Of a stretch of 6,380 nucleotides of DNA, positions 1-6,323 are shown in pieces. Position 1 is the stretch's first letter; every line of letters begins with the position of its first letter. This DNA is from Abditibacteriales bacterium (GTDB taxonomy: Bacteria > Armatimonadota > Abditibacteriia > Abditibacteriales > JANWYM01), in NCBI GenBank assembly GCA_025055355.1, contig JANWYM010000255.1:1-6380 (forward strand), in the 5' to 3' direction. A program made the position numbers and the translations under genes. Below the pieces are notes generated by a model that had not been told where the DNA came from, ran no database searches, and saw only the letters and a program-made list of their open reading frames with translations.

Positions 1-2266
1 GGGGCCACCAATGGCACAGCGCGGCTGGTTGCTCGCTTGAACTTCTCGGCTCCACGCCGTCGTTCACGCCCCACGGCTGGCAGTTGCCGCTGACGAACGA
101 CATCGTGACCTCCGCGCGGCTTTCCAAGCCCAGTATGGGCAGCGTCGGCGGCGCGGTGGGCATCCAGACTTTCATCGCGCCGGGCTGGCGGTTGTCCCAA
201 GCGTAATAAGGGACCGCCATCAGTTTCACCGCGCGCGGCGGGATGGCTTCCTGATATAACACGTTCGTCCAGTCTGCTTCCTCCGCGATCAACCCTTGAC
301 CTTCAAGAACCATTATCCCTCCCAGCAAATCGCGCCGCCACTTCGGCTCAAACCGTGCCGCCAGCGGGATGGCGACCTGACGCAGCGGTGCGGCGTTGTC
401 GCACGCCTCAAAGCAGTAAACTATCGGTCCACGCTGCAAGGCGATATGTCCCACCGTCTCCTTCACGTTCGGATGCGATTGCATCTTCATCACCGGCATC
501 GGCAGCGTCAGTTCCACGGCGTCGCCGGGTTTCCACGTGCGCGATAGCACCAGGTAGCCGCGTTCGATGAGGGGTTTGCTGAGAGGTTTGCTGTTGACTT
601 TCACGGCGGGCTGCTTGCACCAGCCTGGCACGCGCAGGCGCAACTCGAATTGGAGGGGTGCCTTCAGTTGCGGCGCGATTTTCACCGCGCCGTCCCACGG
701 ATACTTCGTCTGCACGCGCAGGGCGAACTCCGTTGCCTCGTCATGGCGAGCCGCTGACGGAGCAATCCCCTTCGCTAATATGAGATTGCTTCGCTCTGCT
801 CGCAATGACGACTTTGGCTTTGCGGGCAATGATGAGTTTCGCTCTGCTCGTAATGAAGGCTTTCGCTCCGTTGTTGGCAATGACGACTTGGGCTCCGCTC
901 CTCGCAATGACACTTGCACCGTGCTATCCACGTAAAGGTTGACCCACACCGCGTTGGGGGAAGTCGCGTAGAGGTAGCCGCCCAACGACGCCAACAGCCG
1001 CGCGATGTTGGGCGGGCAGCAGGCGCAGCCGAACCACTCCTGCCGATGGTGATGCCCCACGCTTTCGAGGGGATTGACGTAGAAGAACCTGTCACCGCTC
1101 AACGCGATGCCCGCTAACACGCCGTTGTAAAGCGCGCGCTCCATCACATCGGCGTAACGCGCATCGCCGGTGAGCAAGTTCATGCGGTGATTCCACAACA
1201 CATTTGCAATCGAGGCGCAGGTCTCCTGATAGGCAGTGCGGGTGGGCAAGTCGTAGTCCGTCGTGAAGCCCTCGTTGCTTGCCGAGGTGCCGATGCCGCC
1301 AGTGATAAACATGCGCCTGGTCGCTGCATTGCGCCAGATGCGCTCCAACGCCTTCAGCAGTTCCTCGTCGCCCGTCTCAGCAGCGACGTCTGTTGCCGCT
1401 GCCAGCAGATACGCGGCGCGCACGGCGTGTCCGACGATTTCGCTCTGCGCACGCAGCGGCTTGTCGTCCTGCCAGTAGCGGCCATCGTAACGGTCGAGCG
1501 GCGTGTTGTGTTCCCGCGCGAAAAACTTGCTCCCGCGCTTGTCCACGAAGAACCGCGCCAAGTCGAAGTAACGCTTCTCACCCGTGACGCGCCACAGTTT
1601 GATCAGCGCCAGTTCCAGTTCAGGATGACCCGGGTAGCCCATCCGCTTGCCCGGCGCATCACCAAACGTGCGGTCAATGTGGTCGGCGAATTTGATGGCG
1701 ACGTCCAGCAGCGTGCGTTTGCCCGTCGCCTGATAGTGCGCGACGGCGGCTTCAATCAAATGCCCCGCACAATACAGTTCGTGGTCGTCGCGCAGGTTGG
1801 TCCAGCGGCGGTCGGGCATGTTGATCTGGTAGTAACTGTTCAGGTAGCCGTCGGGCATCTGCGCTTTGGCGATGAGGGCGATGGTGTCGTCCACCTGTTT
1901 CACAATTGGGTCGTCTGGATGCGTTGCCAGCACGAACGCTGCTGCCTCCAACGACTTGTATACGTCAGAGTCGTTGAAGACAAGCCCGGTGTAACCCCTC
2001 CGCGCCCGTTGCCCGGCAAGTTCGAGGTTCTTCAATCTACCGGTGCGACGACACATCTCAAACAGATGCGGCACCGTCACCGTGCGGTTCATTTCCTGAC
2101 GCGGCGCCCAAAACGAGTCCGTGATGTGAACGCGGTTGAATGGAACAGGTTGCAGTTTCACGATGTGCTTCCTTGGCGCTGGCGTGTCGCGTGTGAAGGA
2201 GAGCGTCATCAGGGGGATGAGCAGACACACGCGACGACCGAGGCGGATTGTTCTCAATGTCTTCAT
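1..2266 (-). CDS. GH127 family glycoside hydrolase (beta-L-arabinofuranosidase type, former DUF1680), 3' end outside window
   Basis: An open frame of 755 codons runs from ATG at 2266 to the window edge without a stop. An in-frame TGA three codons upstream limits the start. Residues ~38-700 read as GH127: an (alpha/alpha)6 barrel, then beta-sandwich parts ending in the family-typical AVPYYAWDNRQPG. Aligned by motif to HypBA1 (Bifidobacterium), E332 (NEGFTTDYDLP) is the candidate acid/base. E348 and C350 (QETCA) and C416-C417 (CACCPPN) are the zinc ligands, with C416 the expected nucleophilic Cys. Known members release beta-L-arabinofuranose from plant glycans; the exact substrate here is inferred. 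Residues 1-24 (basic, then VCLLIPLMTLSF) look like a moderate signal peptide. From ~705 on, NDGVEPRSSSEQ...CHWWP suggests the start of a discoidin-like C-terminal domain. Residues 453-511 are a repeat-derived insertion without counterpart in the family. It is the last visible gene of the operon. Family call very sure, export less so. Confidence 0.93.
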   Translation of the reverse strand, partial: MKTLRTIRLGRRVCLLIPLMTLSFTRDTPAPRKHIVKLQPVPFNRVHITDSFWAPRQEMNRTVTVPHLFEMCRRTGRLKNLELAGQRARRGYTGLVFNDSDVYKSLEAAAFVLATHPDDPIVKQVDDTIALIAKAQMPDGYLNSYYQINMPDRRWTNLRDDHELYCAGHLIEAAVAHYQATGKRTLLDVAIKFADHIDRTFGDAPGKRMGYPGHPELELALIKLWRVTGEKRYFDLARFFVDKRGSKFFAREHNTPLDRYDGRYWQDDKPLRAQSEIVGHAVRAAYLLAAATDVAAETGDEELLKALERIWRNAATRRMFITGGIGTSASNEGFTTDYDLPTRTAYQETCASIANVLWNHRMNLLTGDARYADVMERALYNGVLAGIALSGDRFFYVNPLESVGHHHRQEWFGCACCPPNIARLLASLGGYLYATSPNAVWVNLYVDSTVQVSLRGAEPKSSLPTTERKPSLRAERNSSLPAKPKSSLRAERSNLILAKGIAPSAARHDEATEFALRVQTKYPWDGAVKIAPQLKAPLQFELRLRVPGWCKQPAVKVNSKPLSKPLIERGYLVLSRTWKPGDAVELTLPMPVMKMQSHPNVKETVGHIALQRGPIVYCFEACDNAAPLRQVAIPLAARFEPKWRRDLLGGIMVLEGQGLIAEEADWTNVLYQEAIPPRAVKLMAVPYYAWDNRQPGAMKVWMPTAPPTLPILGLESRAEVTMSFVSGNCQPWGVNDGVEPRSSSEQPAALCHWWP
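734..910 (-). other. In-frame repeat-derived insertion of about 59 codons within the GH127 gene
   Basis: Between residues VNLYVDSTVQV and TEFALRVQTKYPWDG, which read as adjoining beta-strands in ordinary GH127 proteins, the gene carries 59 extra codons (residues 453-511). The peptide is rich in Ser, Arg, Lys and Ala, with about 12 basic and 6 acidic residues, and contains SLRAERSN-type units of 8-9 residues. The DNA is the inverted and tandem repeat listed separately. Flanking enzyme sequence continues in the same frame on both sides, so the insertion added a multiple of three bases. The borders are approximate because no uninterrupted homologue can be aligned here. Confidence 0.8.
738..811. 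repeat. Degenerate inverted repeat of the GTCATTGCGAG/GAAGCAATC palindromic (MITE-like) family
   Basis: The left arm, 738-767, begins TCGTCATGGCGAG and ends GGAGCAATC. The right arm, 784-811, reads GATTGCTTCG then CTCGCAATGACGA. The reverse complement of the right arm starts TCGTCATTGCGAGC and ends GAAGCAATC. It matches the left arm at both ends, with a few mismatches and a two-base length difference in the middle. The 16-base spacer is 768-783. Such arms would fold into a hairpin in DNA or RNA. Very similar palindromic sequences recur in many unrelated bacterial genomes, where they are often mis-annotated as small proteins containing HCEERSDEAIS or SLRGARSNL-like words. That comparison is from memory, not from a search. 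Confidence 0.82.
788..913. repeat. Five tandem degenerate copies of one repeat arm, period 24/27 bases
   Basis: Five units follow head to tail: 788-811, 812-835, 836-859 (24 bases each), 860-886 and 887-913 (27 bases each). Each has a TTCGCTC- or TGGGCTC-like start and ends in a GCAATGA or TAATGA core; the AATGA cores begin at 804, 828, 852, 879 and 906. Spacings are therefore 24, 24, 27 and 27, all divisible by three. On the minus strand, in the GH127 frame, the units read SLRGAEPKS, SLPTTERKP, SLRAERNS, SLPAKPKS and SLRAERSN. The first unit in plus-strand order is also the right arm of the inverted repeat, so the array looks like amplification of a half-element. Confidence 0.85.
2170..2174 (-). 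promoter_or_regulatory. Possible internal ribosome binding site for an alternative GTG start (2161) of the GH127 gene
   Basis: AAGGA on the minus strand lies 8 bases before an in-frame GTG at 2161-2159 (residue 36). Starting there gives a protein beginning (M)KLQPVPFNRVHITDSFW, which is almost exactly the start of the GH127 core and lacks the putative signal peptide. The spacing is better than at the upstream ATG. Whether it is used is an inference. Confidence 0.35.
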
Positions 2267-2271
2267 CTCCC
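2267..2271 (-). promoter_or_regulatory. GGGAG directly abutting the GH127 ATG (poorly spaced ribosome site)
   Basis: On the minus strand GGGAG touches the ATG at 2266 with no spacer, which is too close for a normal Shine-Dalgarno site. A CTCCC at 2295-2291 could pair with it across 19 bases. Initiation here may be weak, or depend on translation from upstream. See the alternative GTG start at 2161. Confidence 0.35.
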
Positions 2272-2295
2272 ATCATTCTGCCGACGAATAGGGAG

Positions 2296-2359
2296 CGAAT
2301 TAACGAATGGGAGGCGCTGGTAACATAGCCCCTTGTGGGCGTCCTCATTCGTTTATTCG
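2296..2359 (-). repeat. Long imperfect inverted repeat (hairpin) between the propeller gene and GH127
   Basis: The left arm 2296-2317 starts CGAATTAACGAATG. The right arm 2339-2359, reverse-complemented, starts CGAATAAACGAATG, so 13 of the first 14 positions match. The inner GAGGCG/GGACGC parts pair less well, and the loop is about 21 bases (2318-2338). The right arm begins next to the TAA stop at 2362-2360. The short word ATTCGTT recurs at 2347-2353, 2355-2361 and 2366-2372, the last being inside the end of the coding region. There is no T-tract after the stem on the minus strand, so a simple intrinsic terminator is unlikely. An mRNA-processing or stability element, an attenuator or a dispersed palindrome are open alternatives. 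Confidence 0.6.
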
Positions 2360-3490
2360 TTATCCATTCGTTGACAGTTTCCGTCGCATGAACCGAATCC
2401 GATTGTAGCGATAATCGTAAGGCTCCCCGCCGACCTGACAGGCATAGAACAGATACAGCCACGTCGCGCCGCCCGCGTGCAGCACGAACGCTTCCGGCAC
2501 GTGGATAGCAGGTGCGTCGGCGTCGGGTTCAATGTAGCCCGACACCTTCCAGTCTAAACCGTTCTCCGAAATCGCCTCCGTGATTTTGCGGCTTGTCCAC
2601 GGGTGTGGGCTATCGGTGGGTGGGTCGGCGTAGGCGAAATAGAACTTGCCTACACGCACCACGTCGGGATTGGGAAATTGGGGCAGGCATGGACGCGCCC
2701 CCGCCCGGATAAGTTCCCAGTCGTTCGGGTTGAGGAAATCACCGCTATTTTCGGCGTAGCCCATCGTGACACCGCCTGTGGGGGTCCAGTAATCAAACCA
2801 CATCTTGAACTTGTCGCCCTCGTGCAGCAAGGACGGGCGGTGATACGAGCCGTTGATGACCACATCGCCCGCCGCGTCCATGTTTCCATACTCCTTCTCG
2901 TAAGCGAGAATCGGTGCCGATGAACGCCGCCAGTTCACGCCGTCCTCCGATACCGCGCCCATGATACACAGGTAACTTCCGTCCTTGTCCTGTGGGTCGC
3001 CGAACGGCTTGCGGTCTTTGTCATGCCCGACGGAACTGTAAGCCATGTAATACCGCCGCCCTACTTTGACAACCGATGGGTCGCCGTTGTGCCACTCATC
3101 GTAGTAAACATCTTGGGGGGCAAAGACAGGTCGCCACTTCGCGGTCGTCATCGTTGCGTCCCACGTGCCGTCACCCGCGTAAACTTCCCACGCCCCAGAG
3201 AGCGACTTCGCTCGGGCATGAAAAATCGCGTCGCAGCCCGTGAAGCCCGGAATGTGGCGGTTGCAATCCTCCACCGCCCAGCCGAAGAACCATGCCTTGA
3301 ACGGATACTCCGCACCCGGCTCGTGCAGGACGTGGAAGTTATACATGTTGCGAAACCCACTGAGGATATCCTTTCCGTCGCGCTGCCACAGGCGCGTGCG
3401 GTCCGTCTTTCTGCCGTCTTGTTCAGATGAAATGACCTCCCAGGCGGCAAGAAGGATGAGGACCAGTATTGAACGGCGTTTGAATGGCAT
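2360..3490 (-). CDS. Exported five-bladed beta-propeller glycoside hydrolase-like protein (GH43-like)
   Basis: The protein has 376 residues from ATG at 3490. This start is preferred because it gives MPFKRRSILVLILLAAW, a clean signal peptide with a basic n-region and hydrophobic core. An in-frame GTG at 3505 would add five residues before it; neither start has a good Shine-Dalgarno site. In ATG numbering the body shows recurring propeller strands: GDPSVVKVGRRYYMAYSS (136-153), HRPSLLHEGDKFKMWFD (217-233), PNPDVVRVGKFYFAYAD (273-287) and HVPEAFVLH (330-338). The repeated [D/R]P[S/D]-hydrophobic pattern followed by an aromatic strand is typical of GH43/GH32/GH62/GH117-type propellers. D137 and E333 are plausible catalytic acids, but the family is not certain. 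Members mostly cleave arabinose, xylose or galactose linkages, so a side-chain-removing role next to a GH127 fits. It lies 31 bases after the stop of the upstream gene and is probably cotranscribed. Gene sure; propeller fold likely; specificity unknown. Confidence 0.85.
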   Translation of the reverse strand: MPFKRRSILVLILLAAWEVISSEQDGRKTDRTRLWQRDGKDILSGFRNMYNFHVLHEPGAEYPFKAWFFGWAVEDCNRHIPGFTGCDAIFHARAKSLSGAWEVYAGDGTWDATMTTAKWRPVFAPQDVYYDEWHNGDPSVVKVGRRYYMAYSSVGHDKDRKPFGDPQDKDGSYLCIMGAVSEDGVNWRRSSAPILAYEKEYGNMDAAGDVVINGSYHRPSLLHEGDKFKMWFDYWTPTGGVTMGYAENSGDFLNPNDWELIRAGARPCLPQFPNPDVVRVGKFYFAYADPPTDSPHPWTSRKITEAISENGLDWKVSGYIEPDADAPAIHVPEAFVLHAGGATWLYLFYACQVGGEPYDYRYNRIRFMRRKLSTNG

Positions 3491-3521
3491 GGCTACTTCT
3501 GGCACGGCTGTCGTTGTCAGG

Positions 3522-6206
3522 TTACGATTTCTCCACCACGTAATAAATCACGTCCTCCATCAACGCTAACTTTGCTGCGTTTCCCACCTGCTTCATGGGA
3601 TAGCCTCGGGGGTCCAACGCTGTCACGCGGCACGCGCTCGCGTCGGGGCGGCGGAATGCGAGCGTTCCCGACAACTTCCTCACCACCAGCGGCGGTCCGC
3701 CCAAACTCTGAATCGGGCGCAGCCCTTGGCCGGGCGCCGTCCAGCCGAAGTTGGTGTCCTCCGTCATCGCTTGCACCAGGATTTTCTTGGAGGTCTTCAA
3801 CGGGTTGCCGTCCAGCGATACGACGACAATCGTGCCGTATTCCACATCCGTTTCAATCGTCACGTCGTTCAACGGGATCGCTTGCGCTTTTGACAGGAAC
3901 CCCGACGCGGCTTGCGCTTGCGGCGCATTGACGGTGAGAAGACCTCGGCTGTAGTCCCACCGCAACTCGCCCGTCGCGCTGCGCACGGTTTGAGTTTGGC
4001 GGTTGATGAACTGCGAGAGGTCAGCGATTTCTGACGCGCCGCCTTGTTCGCTGAAATTCATCTCGACACGCCCGACGAGAAACGCCAGCGGGTCTATCGC
4101 GTTCATGCCCTCCACACGCAGCGTTCTACCCGGCGGGATGTCCTTCGCTCGCAACTCGTCGAGGTTCATCGGCGCGCGCACGGGTGCCCCCTTGAGCGCG
4201 AACAGGTCGGTGAGTTTCAAATTCATCTTCACCACCGCATCGCTCGTTTTCACCAAGCCTTTGCGGAACATCACCGCCAATGCCGGGAACTGCCCCATGA
4301 CGACGGGCGTTTGAATGGCGAACTTGGTCAGGCTCCGCTGATAGTCCGCGCCGTTCAACGCGAAGAAGCAAAAGCCATCGCTGCCCTGCAGCGCGCCGTA
4401 TGCCGCGCACAGCAGCGGAAAGTCGGCGCGGAAACGGTTAGGCGGCGTCCAGTTGATTTCCGTGATGGTGGAAGGCTTGCCGCCGTAGCCGATGTCCATG
4501 ATGGGCAGCGCGAAGGAGTTCTCCTGCGGCTGTAACAGCGCACAGAGGTCGTCATATTGGTCGCCCACGCTGAGGGCGTAACTTGCCCGCTCGCCCTTGT
4601 GCGGACCGCCCCAGTAACCGTGTCGGTCCATGAAGTCGCCAACCGTATTGCTCCACTTGTCCAGCGGACCGAGGATGGTTTCGTTCGCCGTAATCCAGTT
4701 GGAGCCGTAAACCGCGCCCTTGAACTTGAGGTCGTTTTTGAGGAACGCCGTCATCGCCGCAAAGAACGCGGTTTGATGCCGCGTCAAGAACTCCGCGGTG
4801 TCCTGCGCCCGTTGGTCGCGCTGGTTGAAGATTTCCCACAACCCCATGAACCCGACGCGCCTGTTGGCGAGGTCGTCGCGTGGGTGCTTCCGTCCGCCCC
4901 ACGCTTGCAAGGCGTTGGGCAGCGCGCCGTATTTTTTCTCCAGCCAACCCGCAAACTCACGTTCCAGCAAAGCCATCTGGGGTGGAGGCACACGGTCGTA
5001 GGTGAACGTCCAGAACAGGTAGGAGTCCTCGTTGACGATCTCGGCGAAGGCGACGGCGGGTTCTTCGTTGAGCGGTGCGCCTGTGTAAGGGTTGCGCGTC
5101 GTCAGCAGACGCGTCCACCACTGTTTGTAAATCGCCTGAAACTCTTTGTTGAAAAACAGCAGCGCGAACGGGTGCTGGTTGTTGTAACCCTCGAAGCCGT
5201 GCTGCGCCGACAGGTTCAGCCACAGCGGGAAGTAGATAGACAGCGCGGTGTAAATCCCCTCGCGCTTCATGGCGGCGATAAAGTAATGCAGTTGGTCGAG
5301 ATACCTCTCGTCCACGCGACGGAAATCCTCTTGCCGCCAGATACCGCCGTGAACGCGCACGATGTTGACGCCCAACTTTGCCAGATGCCGCGCGAGGTAG
5401 TCCACGTAGGGCTGGGGCATCCGCACGACGTCCGGTCCTGCGTTCACGCCCCAAAAGCGCACGGGTTCACCCGTCTTGCTGTGAACGAAGGCATCCCCCT
5501 TGACTTGAATGAAGCCCTTCTCGCCCGCAAACTTCTCGTTGAGGGAGCGCAGGTCAATAGGTGACGCCGCGAACGTATCGGGTTCCGGGTCGAAGACAAA
5601 CCAGCCCTGCATTGTGCGATGCACCTTTTCGCCCGGCTTGAGTTTGCCCTTTGGAAACCACACCGTCGGCGTCAGCAGAAAACAATCGAACGCCGCCGCA
5701 CCGTCTTGCGCAGTCAACTCAATCCGCAAGATATGTTGTCCGGCGGATAACTTCACCTGTCCCGCGTAAATCCAGTTGGCGACGATATGCAGGCGCAACT
5801 CCTCTTCATCCAGCAACGCAATGTCGCGCCCGACCTCCTGCCACGCCTGACTGTCAAACCGCCAGCGGAACGGACCGTGCTTCCAGAACTTGCGGACGTA
5901 GAAATGATAATCCCCCGCTTTCGGCACGCTCACGGCGTATTCCAGAAACATCGTCCGTCCGCCGTAATTGCCCGCCACGCCCACCCATCGCCCCTCGGAT
6001 AGCACGGCGGCTTCCCGCTCGTTCGCGGGCGCGAAGGGGTTTTGTGCGGGGAAGTTCGTCGCCAAAGGTTTCTCAGCTTCCCACCAGAGCCACGACGGCG
6101 GCGCTGTCTGGGACGATGATTTCGAGCAAGTCATCATCAGTGTGGCGACGAGAAGTAATCCCATGACAACCGCGATGCTGCGCGCGTTCAACGTGTGTTT
6201 TTTCAT
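3522..6206 (-). CDS. Exported, probably lipid-anchored clan GH-A (GH5-like) glycoside hydrolase with N-terminal carbohydrate-binding-like domain
   Basis: The protein has 894 residues from ATG at 6206, with AAGGAG ten bases upstream. Residues 1-26 form a basic then hydrophobic signal, followed by C27-SKSSS. This suggests a lipoprotein, although LMMT-C is a poor lipobox. Residues ~38-180 (WLWWEAEKP ... GDYHFYVRKFW ... GQHILRIEL) look like a CBM6/35-type or similar beta-sandwich. The catalytic barrel spans ~230-640. It opens with GEPVRFWGVNAG (246-257), then LAKLGVNIVRVHGG (275-288). The acid/base candidate is E393 in EIVNEDS, followed by a DRHGYWGGP motif (527-535). The nucleophile candidate is E583 in ITEINWT, then a GSDGFCFFALN strand. 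NE and a later TE are the clan GH-A signature. Residues ~650-894 are probably accessory beta-strands. It likely cleaves a glycan backbone at the cell surface; the exact family and substrate cannot be read. First visible gene of the operon. Confidence 0.92.
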   Translation of the reverse strand: MKKHTLNARSIAVVMGLLLVATLMMTCSKSSSQTAPPSWLWWEAEKPLATNFPAQNPFAPANEREAAVLSEGRWVGVAGNYGGRTMFLEYAVSVPKAGDYHFYVRKFWKHGPFRWRFDSQAWQEVGRDIALLDEEELRLHIVANWIYAGQVKLSAGQHILRIELTAQDGAAAFDCFLLTPTVWFPKGKLKPGEKVHRTMQGWFVFDPEPDTFAASPIDLRSLNEKFAGEKGFIQVKGDAFVHSKTGEPVRFWGVNAGPDVVRMPQPYVDYLARHLAKLGVNIVRVHGGIWRQEDFRRVDERYLDQLHYFIAAMKREGIYTALSIYFPLWLNLSAQHGFEGYNNQHPFALLFFNKEFQAIYKQWWTRLLTTRNPYTGAPLNEEPAVAFAEIVNEDSYLFWTFTYDRVPPPQMALLEREFAGWLEKKYGALPNALQAWGGRKHPRDDLANRRVGFMGLWEIFNQRDQRAQDTAEFLTRHQTAFFAAMTAFLKNDLKFKGAVYGSNWITANETILGPLDKWSNTVGDFMDRHGYWGGPHKGERASYALSVGDQYDDLCALLQPQENSFALPIMDIGYGGKPSTITEINWTPPNRFRADFPLLCAAYGALQGSDGFCFFALNGADYQRSLTKFAIQTPVVMGQFPALAVMFRKGLVKTSDAVVKMNLKLTDLFALKGAPVRAPMNLDELRAKDIPPGRTLRVEGMNAIDPLAFLVGRVEMNFSEQGGASEIADLSQFINRQTQTVRSATGELRWDYSRGLLTVNAPQAQAASGFLSKAQAIPLNDVTIETDVEYGTIVVVSLDGNPLKTSKKILVQAMTEDTNFGWTAPGQGLRPIQSLGGPPLVVRKLSGTLAFRRPDASACRVTALDPRGYPMKQVGNAAKLALMEDVIYYVVEKS

Positions 6207-6216
6207 CGAAGCGATG

Positions 6217-6222
6217 CTCCTT
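6217..6222 (-). promoter_or_regulatory. Shine-Dalgarno site of the GH-A gene
   Basis: AAGGAG on the minus strand lies ten bases before the ATG at 6206. It is the best ribosome site in the window and supports that start. Just upstream, AGCCC TCC GGGCT (6239-6227) can form a five-pair hairpin with a three-base loop. It has no T-tract, so no terminator is called. Confidence 0.7.
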
Positions 6223-6323
6223 GGTTAGCCCGGAGGGCTTGGGGTAGAGAGCGCACGGTGATGCGTCTCCGTGACCTCTATCGTGGTGTGTGCCATACGC
6301 CGAATTTGCAATCTTGTAGGGGC

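Noticed and set aside
734..910. Frameshift or pseudogene of GH127 at the repeat
   Set aside because: The frame is open on both sides and through the repeat, and the family sequence resumes in the same phase, so nothing shows that the gene is broken.
788..913. Possible CRISPR array
   Set aside because: The units are directly adjacent without unique spacers, are degenerate, and sit inside an open gene. No cas genes are seen.
775..1095. Minus-strand 106-codon frame ending in repeated HCE/HCQ-type peptide
   Set aside because: It is an alternative frame of the GH127 gene. Its end is the translation of the palindromic repeat, of the kind often mis-annotated as a small protein.
1187..2323. Plus-strand open frame of 378 codons
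   Set aside because: It lies antisense to the GH127 gene, its peptide has no recognisable family pattern, and the minus frame holds the full conserved catalytic set. It is a shadow typical of GC-rich DNA.
2296..2359. Intrinsic terminator between the propeller gene and GH127
   Set aside because: The stem is not followed by a T-tract on the minus strand, and the inner stem is imperfect.
4557..5564. Plus-strand open frame of 335 codons
   Set aside because: It is fully antisense to the GH-A barrel, with low-complexity Arg/Val/His-rich peptide and no motif. The minus strand explains this region completely.
6227..6239. Terminator or riboswitch in the leader
   Set aside because: There are only five base pairs with a three-base loop and no T-tract, and nothing resembles a known aptamer.
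6307..6312. TTGCAA as a -35 promoter box for the operon
   Set aside because: No acceptable -10 box lies 16-18 bases downstream on the minus strand.
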